A stretch of 64,000 nt of DNA from Gemmiger sp. An50 (GCF_002161595.1 NZ_NFID01000001.1:342725-406724), one strand, 5' to 3'; shown: positions 17,115 to 26,548, counted from the stretch's first letter. Made by a program: numbers and translations. The notes: generated from the sequence alone by a model not told the origin.

Positions 17115-18839
17115 TTATAATTTCCAAGAGGACGCTGTCTGCCGTATTTTTACAAACCTACGGTAAATGCCATCCTGTTGAAGCAATGTTTCATGTGTCC
17201 CCTGTTGGACAACATGCCCGTTATCCAGAACGATAATCTGGTCGGCATCCTTGATTGTGGAAAGCCGATGGGCAATGATAACCAGCGTTTTGCCACATGT
17301 TAGTTCGTTGATAGCTGTCAACAATGCGTGCTGGTTTTCAGGATCAACACTGGATGTGGCCTCATCCAAAATGATAATAGGAGCATCCTTTAGGATTGCT
17401 CTAGCAATAGAAATACGTTGCTTTTCACCACCAGATAGTGTTGAACCACCTTCACCAACAATTGTCTGATATCCATTTGGTAATTTTTCGATAAATTCAT
17501 TGCAGCATGCTCGACGTGCCGCTTCAACAACTTCTTCATGCGTGGCAGTAGGTTTTCCAAATTTTATATTGTTTTCTATAGTATCGTGAAACAGGTATAC
17601 CTTCTGAAACACAATGCTCATCAGTTTCATCAATTCCTCAAACTCTATTTCTTTGATATTTTTGCCACCAATCATAATTTCGCCTTGCTGCACATCCCAA
17701 AATCTTGTAATCAAATTACATAGAGTTGTTTTTCCAGAGCCAGACGGTCCTACAATAGCCGTTACTCGATGTTCTGGGATTTTTAATGTAACATTCTGAA
17801 TGATGGGACGATTTTCATAGCCAAAGGATATATTATGAAGTTCAATATTATAATTCTGTATTCTATCTATGGTGTCATTACCTGACATCTCCGGAATTTC
17901 CAATACAGACTCAACTTGACTAAGAGCAGTATCTACAATTCGTAGCAGAGCAATATTAGAGGCAAGTCCATCCATCTGTGAGTAAACAAGAAAAGCTGCG
18001 AAAAGGAACATAACACAAATAGGAAATGCCATTTCTTGTCTTACATAGAGCAATGCGGAAATCAATACTACTCCACAGCTCGCCAGTCGAAATATGTATC
18101 TGTAAAAGCTGATTGGCCAGATCGCTGTATTTTCCAGACGAATGTCTGCTTCCTGTTTTTTATGGAATGCTTCTTTTACTCTGTTCAAACCATCCCGCCC
18201 TGTTCCAAAAAGGCGCATAACCATATTGCCCTGTATAAATTCCAATGTTTTCTCTGTCATTTCTTCCTGAGCCTGAAAACGTACTGGCATTACTTTTTTT
18301 GCGTTTTCTTGTACGACACGGAGCAAAAGAATTCCGATTCCAAGGCCCGCTAATGTAATAAGCCCTATTCTCCAGTTAAAAAGAAGCAATACTAAAGTAC
18401 AAACCGCAGCATAGATCAGGCTGCCCAAAATGTTTTCTACAACAGACATTGCCGAGGATTCCAAAGCATTCATATCTGTAGTCATTGCCATCTGGATTTC
18501 ACCGAGGTTCTTTTCGCTGAAATAACCCATCGGCGCTCTCTTTAATTTTTCACCAGCCTCCAAACGCTTTTCATAAAAGACATCATAGCTGGAACCAGAT
18601 ATATGTTCAGTTATCTGATACTTACAAATAATCTTGCCTGTAAGACCCACAAGTAAAATCGCAGCAGCAACTCCAATTTTCTGTTGGGTAAGGGTATTGA
18701 TAGAAAAAGAAATATAAAGTATGGCAAATAAGTCCATTGCGGAAAAGAAGGAATGTAATAAGCTGATGATAATTCCTATTGTAATTTTGTGACGATATTT
18801 GCCCGCCATTGCCAAAATTCGCTTTATGGTTTCAAGCAT
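17115..18839 (-). CDS. ABC transporter, fused permease-ATPase half (B subunit)
   Basis: 574-residue half-transporter. Six TM helices lie in about 20-300. The ATPase domain has Walker A GPSGSGKT, signature TLSGGEKQRIS, Walker B IIILDEATSSVDPE and the H-loop IAHRLST. The start is ATG, overlapping the partner's stop by 8 bases. Exporter-fold heterodimers in metal-regulated operons (IrtAB, YbtPQ) import siderophores, so import of a metallophore is as likely as drug export. Confidence 0.9.
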   Translation of the reverse strand: MLETIKRILAMAGKYRHKITIGIIISLLHSFFSAMDLFAILYISFSINTLTQQKIGVAAAILLVGLTGKIICKYQITEHISGSSYDVFYEKRLEAGEKLKRAPMGYFSEKNLGEIQMAMTTDMNALESSAMSVVENILGSLIYAAVCTLVLLLFNWRIGLITLAGLGIGILLLRVVQENAKKVMPVRFQAQEEMTEKTLEFIQGNMVMRLFGTGRDGLNRVKEAFHKKQEADIRLENTAIWPISFYRYIFRLASCGVVLISALLYVRQEMAFPICVMFLFAAFLVYSQMDGLASNIALLRIVDTALSQVESVLEIPEMSGNDTIDRIQNYNIELHNISFGYENRPIIQNVTLKIPEHRVTAIVGPSGSGKTTLCNLITRFWDVQQGEIMIGGKNIKEIEFEELMKLMSIVFQKVYLFHDTIENNIKFGKPTATHEEVVEAARRACCNEFIEKLPNGYQTIVGEGGSTLSGGEKQRISIARAILKDAPIIILDEATSSVDPENQHALLTAINELTCGKTLVIIAHRLSTIKDADQIIVLDNGHVVQQGTHETLLQQDGIYRRFVKIRQTASSWKL

Positions 18840-20583
18840 TGCAATCACCTCTTTTCCGCTCTGAAGTTAATATTGTCTCGTTCCACAGTCGCTTATAAAG
18901 CGCGCAATTTTTTAATAATTCGCTTTGTGTTCCTTCAGCTACAATCTTTCCTTGATCTACAACAACAATCTTATCTGAATTTTCAATCGTTTCCAGACGA
19001 TGGGCAACTACAATAAGCGTTTTGTCTTTTACCAACTCATTTATAGCTTCTTCAATATACACCTCATTTTCTGGATCGGCATAGGCACTTGCCTCATCCA
19101 GAATTACAACATCTGCTGGTTTTAATATTGCGCGGGCTATCGTGATGCGTTGTCTTTCTCCGCCAGAAAGCTTTCCTCCTGCATCTCCGACTAAAGTATC
19201 GTATCCATATTCCATTTTGCTGATAAACTCATCACATCTGGCCGCTTTTGCTGCGGCAAGGACTTCCTCATCGGTAGCACAAGGGTTTCCCATTCGAATG
19301 TTTTCCTTGATACTAATATTGAAAAGAAAGTTATCCTGTGACACAAAACTAATGTGTTTCATTAACTGGCTTGTTGGAATATTGCGAATATCTTGGCCTC
19401 CATAAATGATGTGACCGCTAGTTACATCCCAAAAGCCCGCCATCAATTTTGTTATGGTTGACTTACCTGAACCAGATGGCCCTACTATGGCTGTTTTTCC
19501 ACCCGCCACAGGGGAAAAGGTTATATCATGTAGCACTTCTTTTTTATCATATCCGAATGAAACATGCTCAAAATGAAAGCCATCATCTGTTAGCAAAACT
19601 TCTTTTGATGGCCGCACCAGTTCTTGTTCATCAAGAAAATTTCCTACTTGCCGGATACTGGCATCAACAACAGCAAAATTATCAGCATAATACGTTGCTT
19701 GAATCAGCGGACCGGCAATTCCAAGGGATAAAATAAGGCATGTAATATAAATAGAAAAACTGATACTTCCTTGCATAAGAAGATACGCTCCAACGGGAAT
19801 ACCTCCCACAAGGGTAGCAGGAATTACTGTTAATCCAAGTGCTGAATATAGCCAGGTATTTTTCCACCAATCCAATGTCGTATCATGGTAATTCTTCACA
19901 GCATCAGAGAATTTTTGGAATGATTTCCCTGTTTGGCTGAAAGTCTTGATTACTTCAATTCCATTGACATACTCAACCAAAGAGCTGTCCATGTTGCTAC
20001 TGGCTTCAATATATCTATCAGATCTATTCTTATAGTCTTTCATTTGCCCCATTAAGAGTAAAAAGCCAATAGGAATCACAATCATACAGGCCAGTGCCAT
20101 ACGCCAGTCCAAAATGAAAAGTAAAATAATAATGCAAAGCGGTGTGAAAACATTTGCTGTAATCTCTGGCAACATGTGAGCTAAGGGCTGTTCCAATTTG
20201 TCAACAGTATCTACAACCATCGCTTTTAACTTACCTGATGGGGTATCAACCATAACTCCCATAGGAACACGCATCATTTTCTCAGCCAGTTTGCATCGAA
20301 TATTCCCTAAGATATGATAAGCTACCCTGTGAGCTTTCAAAGAGGAAACCGTATTAAACAACATTTTAAGAGTCTCGCCTAACACAGCAATTCCCACATA
20401 GCAAAAGATGCGTTCTGCCGTTAAAGTGTTTTGGATCAATCCCGACAAAATTCCTGCGAGCGCAAAATAGGGTGCCATTCCCCACAATACTCCAATCACA
20501 GCCAATAGAATAGCTACCAACATTTTGCCTTTACATCCGCTTGTAAAAGAATAAATCCAATACAAGCTACCCTTTACTTTCAC
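18832..20583 (-). CDS. ABC transporter, fused permease-ATPase half (A subunit)
   Basis: 583-residue partner half-transporter. The start is GTG after GGAGGG. Six TMs are followed by an ATPase domain (GPSGSGKS, KLSGGERQRIT, VVILDEASAYADPE, VAHRLET). It is the first structural gene of the module-2 operon, downstream of a TetR-type gene and preceded by a candidate operator. Both halves have an intact Walker A and signature, so both ATP sites could be active. Confidence 0.9.
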   Translation of the reverse strand: MKVKGSLYWIYSFTSGCKGKMLVAILLAVIGVLWGMAPYFALAGILSGLIQNTLTAERIFCYVGIAVLGETLKMLFNTVSSLKAHRVAYHILGNIRCKLAEKMMRVPMGVMVDTPSGKLKAMVVDTVDKLEQPLAHMLPEITANVFTPLCIIILLFILDWRMALACMIVIPIGFLLLMGQMKDYKNRSDRYIEASSNMDSSLVEYVNGIEVIKTFSQTGKSFQKFSDAVKNYHDTTLDWWKNTWLYSALGLTVIPATLVGGIPVGAYLLMQGSISFSIYITCLILSLGIAGPLIQATYYADNFAVVDASIRQVGNFLDEQELVRPSKEVLLTDDGFHFEHVSFGYDKKEVLHDITFSPVAGGKTAIVGPSGSGKSTITKLMAGFWDVTSGHIIYGGQDIRNIPTSQLMKHISFVSQDNFLFNISIKENIRMGNPCATDEEVLAAAKAARCDEFISKMEYGYDTLVGDAGGKLSGGERQRITIARAILKPADVVILDEASAYADPENEVYIEEAINELVKDKTLIVVAHRLETIENSDKIVVVDQGKIVAEGTQSELLKNCALYKRLWNETILTSERKRGDCNA

Positions 20584-20599
20584 AGTCCATCCCTCCTAT

Positions 20600-20632
20600 A
20601 TAAGCTAATGATTTTAGTTAGCATTAACTAAC
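20600..20632. promoter_or_regulatory. Candidate TetR-family operator before the ABC operon
   Basis: TAAGCTAAT and TTAGTTAGC, then GTTAG-6-CTAAC, lie just before the GTG start. The half-site TAAGCTAAT recurs as the inverse in the palindrome upstream of the regulator gene (21336-21358), which links the two sites to one protein. Confidence 0.6.
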
Positions 20633-20700
20633 CCATAAAACAGAAAAATTTTAGGACGATAACGCCCTAAAATTCAGTGCAGTCATTTATTATGTAATTT

Positions 20701-21321
20701 TCAGAAGCCAAGGACTTCTTTCATACCAGGGTAAAGCATTTTACCGATGAAGTCCAAATGCTTCAATGCCTGTTCTCTTGTATATTCATGTTTAATTGTT
20801 TCACAAAGAGCGGTGACAAATGTGGTACACAATATATGAAGTTCATTATCTGTTACTGTTTTATGCGGCAGTCCTCGCTTTTCAAGTACGCCAAACAAAT
20901 CAATAATTCCTTGCATTTCGATTTCCACAAGACGCTCCTGAAAAGATTCGTAAGATGTACCTTTTGAACAAACAAGTAATAATCGAAAAACATCATAATT
21001 GTCATACATGAAGTTAATAGATTCCCTGTTTTTTTCCGTTCTGAACTCGTTAAAATTTTTGAGGAAATCATCGTCACTAAGTCGAGAATATGTTTCTTCC
21101 ATAGAAACATCGCACATCTTCAAAAAGTCACTCGTGACTGGTTCTACCATTGCAGTAAACATAGCCTCTTTACTTGGAAAATGGCGATATATCCCCGCAG
21201 CAGTAATTCCTGCTCGTCTTGCGATATTTTGCATAGACGCTTTCTCATATCCATGCTCCAAAAATTCCTGCTTAATACAAGGGAGCAATTTATTATGTGT
21301 ATCTGTCTTATCTCTTGGCAT
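20701..21321 (-). CDS. TetR/AcrR-family transcriptional regulator
   Basis: 206-residue regulator. N-terminal HTH: ASMQNIARRAGITAAGIYRHFPSKEAMFTAMVEP. The C-terminal helical ligand domain has no clear homology. It is followed by the ABC/ECF operon in the same direction and flanked by two candidate operators, so it probably represses itself and the transporters. Together with the DtxR-like gene at the far end of the module it gives the transporters two control inputs. Confidence 0.93.
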   Translation of the reverse strand: MPRDKTDTHNKLLPCIKQEFLEHGYEKASMQNIARRAGITAAGIYRHFPSKEAMFTAMVEPVTSDFLKMCDVSMEETYSRLSDDDFLKNFNEFRTEKNRESINFMYDNYDVFRLLLVCSKGTSYESFQERLVEIEMQGIIDLFGVLEKRGLPHKTVTDNELHILCTTFVTALCETIKHEYTREQALKHLDFIGKMLYPGMKEVLGF

Positions 21322-21335
21322 ATAAAAACCTTCCC

Positions 21336-21358
21336 GTAAGTTAATCTAATTAGCTTAC
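21336..21358. promoter_or_regulatory. Candidate TetR-family autoregulatory operator
   Basis: Near-perfect 23-bp palindrome with outer arms GTAAG and CTTAC around TTAAT/ATTAG, placed 15 bases upstream of the regulator start. The length and position fit a TetR dimer site. Confidence 0.7.
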
Positions 21359-21663
21359 GTCATTCACTATACCACATAAGAAATAGAAATGCAAGAGAAA
21401 AGTGTTAGTTTATACTTACCATTTTCTGCTGCTTCTTGTTTACGAGAGAAATTCATCCAATATAGTTTTCTTCACCTACGCCTTCAACATGTTCATCAGC
21501 CCCGATAGCACATGGGATCATAGACTTTAAGTTACTCGGCGTGGACCTGTATCTCCAATATGTAATTCCTCTTTGCAAACGAATTATAAAATGAAACTAA
21601 AGCGCATATCATATCATTCCCAGCACATCCTATGAACAATAGAATGTAATAGGGTGATGTGAT
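21359..21663. other. Intergenic stretch without supported gene
   Basis: Junction between module 2 and module 3, about 300 AT-rich bases. Short open frames exist on both strands but none has a ribosome site plus recognisable protein. It may hold decayed coding sequence around 21480-21530. Confidence 0.4.
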
Positions 21664-22032
21664 ATGCCGAATGTAAAAGATTGCCCTGGATTTGAAACCT
21701 TCGGAGCAGATGTTCAGCAGGCGCGTGAAGCTGTGAAAATGTCCCGCCGGGAGCTGGCCGAAAAGGTCGGCATCGACCCGCGCTATCTTGCAAATATTGA
21801 GCTGTGCGGCACAATACCCAGCGTGCAGGTTGTGATGCAGCTCATCCGCATTTGCAAGCTGCCCGCAGAACGCTACTTCAACCCGGAACTGCTTCGGGAG
21901 GACAGTGAGCAGCGCCAGCGGACAAGCCACAAATTACAGCTTTGCCCGGAGAAATATCTGCCCATTGTGGAAGGTGTCATTGACGGAGCCATCAAATTGA
22001 AAGATGCGGATGATGAGAAGGAGGATGTGTAA
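21664..22032 (+). CDS. XRE-family HTH regulator
   Basis: 122-residue protein, one of only two convincing plus-strand genes here. The HTH at 12-65 reads VQQAREAVKMSRRELAEKVGIDPRYLANIELCGTIPS. The C-terminal half (LCPEKYLPIVEGVIDGAIKLKD) resembles regulators found beside mobilisation regions. GGGTGATGTGAT precedes the ATG. Palindromes that look like a transfer origin follow directly (22101-22176), so it may be a relic of an older mobilisable element inside the cargo. Confidence 0.87.
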   Translation: MPNVKDCPGFETFGADVQQAREAVKMSRRELAEKVGIDPRYLANIELCGTIPSVQVVMQLIRICKLPAERYFNPELLREDSEQRQRTSHKLQLCPEKYLPIVEGVIDGAIKLKDADDEKEDV

Positions 22033-22100
22033 GCCTCCTCTTTTCTCGTTTGAAGAAATACCGCCCGAAAGGGCAAAAATACGGGGTACGAGAAACCGGC

Positions 22101-22176
22101 AAGCAATGCAAACATATACATGTTTTGCGAATTTAGCCGGATTGCACCGGCTAAAATGCTTGTTGAGGGATAACCC
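22101..22176. other. Cluster of palindromes, candidate oriT relic
   Basis: GCAAACAT-ATAC-ATGTTTTGC (22108-22128) and TAGCCGG-6-CCGGCTA (22134-22153) are nested between AAGCA and TGCTT, then GGGATAACCCCC follows. Nested inverted repeats next to a G/C run are the usual layout of a relaxase nick region. No relaxase gene is adjacent, so this is inference. Confidence 0.4.
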
Positions 22177-22229
22177 CCAAGCCCCCAAGATCGCCACCTT
22201 CGGTGACGGCTACGCATCCTGCGGACGCT

Positions 22230-22282
22230 AAAAAAATCTTCAAAAGGAAAGCTGCAGAGTTGGTAATTGCTCTGCAGCTTCC
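22230..22282 (-). terminator. Terminator after winged-helix copy 3
   Basis: GGAAGCTGCAGAG, a 10-base loop, CTCTGCAGCTTTCC, then TTTTGAAGATTTTTTT on the minus strand. Unlike the other three copies it does not use the GGGTGCGG hairpin. Confidence 0.85.
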
Positions 22283-22286
22283 TTTT

Positions 22287-22792
22287 TCATATATCGAATT
22301 TATAGCCTACACCGTACACACTTTTTACATAGTCCGGCAGATCCGGGGCAACCCTGATTTTCTTTCGCAGGTTGCTTATGTGGTTGTTAATCGCTTTCCG
22401 GGAATAGTAGGTGTAATCCTCATGCCATACCAGATCCAGGAGCATTTCATAGGTGAACACCCGCTTGGGGTTCAGGAGGAGCAAAGCAAAGATTTCAAAT
22501 TCCTTGACCGTCAGTGGAATTATCTGGCCCCGCACAATGACAAGGCGCTGCTCCAAGCAAAAATACAAATCACCTTCCCGGATTTCCGTCAATGGCTGAT
22601 CTGCCTGCGGAGGGATAAAATACTGGCCTCGAAGGAGTGTTGAGTATGGGACATCAGCCGGAATATTGTCAGCATCATAGTCACGAACAAACTGAGCCAG
22701 CTCCTTCTTTTGGCTGGCAGAAAGCAGAGCAAACAACTTTTCACCGATTTGTCTGCCGGAATCTTGTAAATCCAATACGGCTAATTTCCCAT
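22287..22792 (-). CDS. OmpR-type winged-helix protein, copy 3 (apparent -1 frameshift)
   Basis: Same family and the same 506-nt span from ATG GGA AAT TAG to the stop. GGTGGTGATAAC precedes the ATG, and the in-frame codon upstream in the coding frame is TAA. Here codon 7 is TTG, so a conventional start 18 bases further in would give 162 residues (22287-22775). The effector domain is intact (TVKEFEIFALLLLNP, RKAINNHISNLRKKI, SVYGVGYKFDI). It closes module 3, 37 bases after the ABC ATPase gene. Confidence 0.82.
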
Positions 22793-22829
22793 GTTATCAC
22801 CACCTTAGTTACCAAACTTTTTCTTAACC

Positions 22830-23522
22830 TCAAACACAATTTCGGAAAAAAGCACTCTCCAGTTGAGCAAAATCCCGTGGATTTTCAAGTTGAAAAATCT
22901 TTCTCTGCTTGTCAATAAAAACCACATCGTCACAGAAATTCGCAACCAGATCAAGGTTATGGGCTGAAAAGAGTACAAGATTCCCAGCATCACGATATGC
23001 AAGCAGCAGCTTTTTTAGGGTGGCAACACTTTCTGGATCAAGACCATTAAAAGGTTCATCCAGGATTAGATTTCCTGCGCCAGAAAGAAAAGCTGCAATC
23101 AAATATACCTTTTGTTTCATGCCAAGCGAATAATTTGCAATATATTCGTTCAGCGACCGCTCCAATTTGAACGCAGTTGCTAATCCCCCAAGCGTTTCCT
23201 TTGCTTTTACGGCATTTTGATGATAGAGCTGTATAATGCACTTTAAGTATTCATTTCCTGTCAAATTCAGAAACATCTCTTTGCTGTCTGGAACATAGAA
23301 AAACTGAAACTTAGACTTAAACTCCCGATTATCAATCCCATCAATCTCCACCTTTCCGCTGTCCATACTGGCCGGTTGTGTGATGGCATTTAATAGTGTG
23401 GATTTGCCTATTCCATTGATACCAACCAGTGCATAAATCCGTTGATTGTCCAAAGAACAGGAAATGTTTTCAAAAATTATTTTGTTTCCATACTTTTTTG
23501 ATATGTCTGTTGCTTTAATCAC
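22830..23522 (-). CDS. ABC ATPase, BcrA-like
   Basis: 230-residue ATPase. Walker A GINGIGKS (34-41), signature YSLGMKQKVY, Walker B NLILDEPFNGLDPE. The GTG start after GGAGGAG overlaps the permease stop by 8 bases. With the large permease upstream it forms a two-gene exporter of the kind used for peptide resistance or secretion. It lacks the long C-terminal extension of the module-1 ATPase. Confidence 0.9.
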   Translation of the reverse strand: MIKATDISKKYGNKIIFENISCSLDNQRIYALVGINGIGKSTLLNAITQPASMDSGKVEIDGIDNREFKSKFQFFYVPDSKEMFLNLTGNEYLKCIIQLYHQNAVKAKETLGGLATAFKLERSLNEYIANYSLGMKQKVYLIAAFLSGAGNLILDEPFNGLDPESVATLKKLLLAYRDAGNLVLFSAHNLDLVANFCDDVVFIDKQRKIFQLENPRDFAQLESAFFRNCV

Positions 23523-24933
23523 GAAAGCTCCTCCTGCAAATCAACCAATATACGCACTCGATCGCAACAACACAACCACTCACACAAACAGCAAATGGCA
23601 ACAGAAAAATATAATCAATGATTTGCGTTGTAAAATAGATTTCCCCAACAGTCAAAGTTATCGAAGCAAAAAGCACGATTACTTTGCTGATATTTCCGTG
23701 GAGCAGTTCATTTGTGCTATTGGGTGAGCGGGGCATTTTGTAGTCTAAAAATACTCCAAGCCATACACAGCCATAATTCATTACGGTTCCATAAATGAGA
23801 AGCAAGAAGGCATCCAGTGCAGATATACCATGAAAAAATGTTGCTCCCACCCAGAACAGCAATACCGTAATTTCTCCCCAAAAGAAACCTTGCAGGGTTT
23901 TCCAGAAAAATAATCGGTGTGTGGATATGGGAAGAAATGAAATATATGCTTTATTCGGATCGCTGGAATAGGCGGTGCTTGAAATGGTGTTCACAGCACA
24001 GCAGGACACCAACAGAAACAATTCTAAAGTATATCGTTCGGACACTCCTATCCAATCAAAGTTTTGCACCAATAGCCCGCACAGAACAATCACTGTCAGG
24101 ATATTCTTTATGTTTGAAAAGAAAATGAGTTCCTTGTTTCTTGATACCCGTTTCCATTCCAACAGGAAGTACGGATTTTTAATTTTTGTAGGCGCTATGG
24201 CTTTATTGGCTTTTCGATACTGGAAGTTCTGGGTGTTCAAATACCCTCGAACATATCCAGCCTTTACGCAAAAGCAAGCGCAAAGAGTTGACGAAGCTGC
24301 GGCCAGTATTGCAATCAGGAGCCACTTGTCAGGGCAAAATACTTTATTCAGGTTTTCTAAAAATTCCGGCCTAAATAAAATCTCCGACACAAGATTTCCT
24401 GCTGATAGCGCCAACAACAAAAATGCTCCATATTGTAAGAGGATAAATCCATATCCCACAATGGATGCCGGAAGCAAATTGGCGATAGCCATAGAAATCA
24501 GCAGAACAAGCAGATCAATCAAACAGCTACCTATCCAACAAAACAGCATGATTGTTACTGTCGAAAACCAATCTGAAATGACATACAAAAAGCAGGCCCA
24601 AAATGCAGAAATGGTGACGCCTAATTGTAAACAGGCAAGACGGCCAATAACTAATAGGACTAATCTGCCTGACGATAGTGGGAAGCACAGAACATCTTTT
24701 ATCCGCCGGTTGGTAAAAAGCTGATCGGGTATTTTATATATTCCAATAAATGCACTGATCCAAATTGCAAGGATGGACACGAATACACGATAGTCAGATA
24801 TTGATCCGGGCAGGTAGTGACCCAATACATACCATATCAAGTACCCCACATAAATACCGATCATGGAAAGTGAAAGCGTAATAATGGGGGTGCTTCTGCT
24901 TTTTAAGATTGCTTTATAGAGTGTGCGCTTCAT
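23515..24933 (-). CDS. ABC transporter permease
   Basis: 472-residue polytopic membrane protein with about 12 hydrophobic segments and no ATPase domain. The N-terminus is basic (KAILKSRSTPII). No named family is recognised; the size fits fused double permeases of BcrAB- or YtrCD-like exporters. It overlaps the ATPase gene and follows the DUF1648-like gene by 12 bases. Confidence 0.85.
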   Translation of the reverse strand: MKRTLYKAILKSRSTPIITLSLSMIGIYVGYLIWYVLGHYLPGSISDYRVFVSILAIWISAFIGIYKIPDQLFTNRRIKDVLCFPLSSGRLVLLVIGRLACLQLGVTISAFWACFLYVISDWFSTVTIMLFCWIGSCLIDLLVLLISMAIANLLPASIVGYGFILLQYGAFLLLALSAGNLVSEILFRPEFLENLNKVFCPDKWLLIAILAAASSTLCACFCVKAGYVRGYLNTQNFQYRKANKAIAPTKIKNPYFLLEWKRVSRNKELIFFSNIKNILTVIVLCGLLVQNFDWIGVSERYTLELFLLVSCCAVNTISSTAYSSDPNKAYISFLPISTHRLFFWKTLQGFFWGEITVLLFWVGATFFHGISALDAFLLLIYGTVMNYGCVWLGVFLDYKMPRSPNSTNELLHGNISKVIVLFASITLTVGEIYFTTQIIDYIFLLPFAVCVSGCVVAIECVYWLICRRSFRD

Positions 24934-24945
24934 AGTTCATCCGGC

Positions 24946-25272
24946 TTATATCTGTGAAATATAGGATGCCATCATGATTACTAAAAGAACAGCAAACACA
25001 ATGCTATTCATTTTTGAAAGCCGCTTCTGCTTGATAAAGCCGATGTTTATAACCAGCGCAATGATTGGAAGCAGCCAGACAGCTAAAACGCTGGGTAAGG
25101 GATAATAGGTATCACCCGTATGCAAAATAGAAATCTGCTCCGGCAGGAAGAACAGCATAATGCCGGACAGGAGAAACATCAAAAGAATAATCGCAAAATT
25201 GACGGTTGCCAGTTTTGCATTATTTTCGGTGAAATTCTCACCAAGAAGGTTTTTTAACAGTTTGCGAATCAT
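24946..25272 (-). CDS. Small membrane protein, DUF1648-like
   Basis: 108 residues with three TM helices. The short extracellular part FFLPEQISILHTGDTYYPLPS fits the DUF1648 pattern (P..IP.H) seen in small membrane proteins and in SdpI/immunity proteins. It lies between an XRE-TPR regulator and an ABC permease in one operon, so an accessory immunity role is plausible but not shown. Confidence 0.75.
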   Translation of the reverse strand: MIRKLLKNLLGENFTENNAKLATVNFAIILLMFLLSGIMLFFLPEQISILHTGDTYYPLPSVLAVWLLPIIALVINIGFIKQKRLSKMNSIVFAVLLVIMMASYISQI

Positions 25273-25299
25273 TTTATTAGCCTCCGTTGCTAAACCGGC

Positions 25300-26418
25300 T
25301 CAACCATTTTCTTCAAGGGTTTTCAGCCGCTTTATGATATTTTGGAAATGAACATCGTCTTTCAACGGTTCAAAGGTCTTGCAGTTAATAATGGCTTCTA
25401 CTGCGCTTTTCTTAATCGTCATCTCATTGCGCGGCATATCGCTTCCCATTGTGAGCGTGTTTTCCAGCCAGCCATCTAAAAGGTCAAAGTATTCATCGCC
25501 ATGTAAGCTCAAGGGATAGATATTGCTGGTTGCCAGTTGTGTATAGCCTTCCAGCAGCTCCAACGCTTTTTCAGAGTTTCCCAGTTTCATATATCCTTGT
25601 GCAATCGTGAAATACAGTGGAAGTATAATTCCTGGGTGCAATTTAGTCAGATTAAAAGCCTCTATCATTGCATAAGATTTTCTTGCAGTTTCTTCAAAAG
25701 CATCTTTGTTCTCTAAGCAAAGGCCCAGATAAATGGACAGTAGATTGATAAGTACAACGGTATGTTGAAAAATACCCACTTGTAAAATACTCTTGGCCTC
25801 TTTTTTGTTGCCTAAAAAGTGGTAGGCCGAAGCCAGCAAAGGTTCTGTGGATGTCATAGAAAAATCTGGCTCGCCCAAAAGATTTAATACTTCTGATGGA
25901 TTGCCCAGGGTTAATTGGCATAGAGCCTCCATATTGAGGGCCTGTTTTGCCAGATCCACATTGTCTGTTTCGGACTTTACCCGTTCAAATAACCTGCTGG
26001 CATCCTCTAACATTTCTTTTGCCGCAGTCTTATCCTCAACGAATGGGCTATAGTTTACATACAAGCTCCCAATCTGATACAAAAGAGGAAAACAGGAGAA
26101 ATACTTTTTCGTGATCTCACGGCATTGCTCCCGTACCTGTGCTATCGGCTGCGTAGAAAAGTCAGTTGCTAATTTTCGATACAGGGCTCGAATCTGCTCC
26201 TTTGTCATTTGCGGCTCATAGCCAATCAGTTCGTCAATACTGATATTAAAATAGGTAGCAAGCTGCGGTAACAAAGTAATATCAGGATATGTCATTCCGG
26301 TTTCCCATTTTGAAACCGCGGCTTTCGATACTCCTATATATGCGGCCAGTTCATCCTGGGTAATCCCGCGCTTATGGCGGTTTTCAACCAGAATACGGCC
26401 AAGATTGATTTCTTTCAT
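25300..26418 (-). CDS. XRE-family regulator with TPR-like C-terminal domain
   Basis: 372 residues. The start is ATG after AGGAGGTAGGG. The HTH is in 1-60 (ITQDELAAYIGVSKAAVSKWETG). The remaining 300 residues are helical repeats (ASAYHFLGNKKEAKSIL, FTIAQGYMKLGNSEKALELLEGY) that resemble tetratricopeptide units of peptide-sensing or stress regulators. It heads the module-3 operon and probably controls the exporter that follows. Confidence 0.9.
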   Translation of the reverse strand: MKEINLGRILVENRHKRGITQDELAAYIGVSKAAVSKWETGMTYPDITLLPQLATYFNISIDELIGYEPQMTKEQIRALYRKLATDFSTQPIAQVREQCREITKKYFSCFPLLYQIGSLYVNYSPFVEDKTAAKEMLEDASRLFERVKSETDNVDLAKQALNMEALCQLTLGNPSEVLNLLGEPDFSMTSTEPLLASAYHFLGNKKEAKSILQVGIFQHTVVLINLLSIYLGLCLENKDAFEETARKSYAMIEAFNLTKLHPGIILPLYFTIAQGYMKLGNSEKALELLEGYTQLATSNIYPLSLHGDEYFDLLDGWLENTLTMGSDMPRNEMTIKKSAVEAIINCKTFEPLKDDVHFQNIIKRLKTLEENG

Positions 26419-26548
26419 TATCCCTACCTCCTGATAATAGTATAGAAAACTGGAATCAAAAAAACAATGGAGCATATTTTAACTTCCTGGGGAAAAGTCA
26501 ACCAATAGGAAACCAAGGTATCTCATGCACCGCCCCAATATGAATAAA

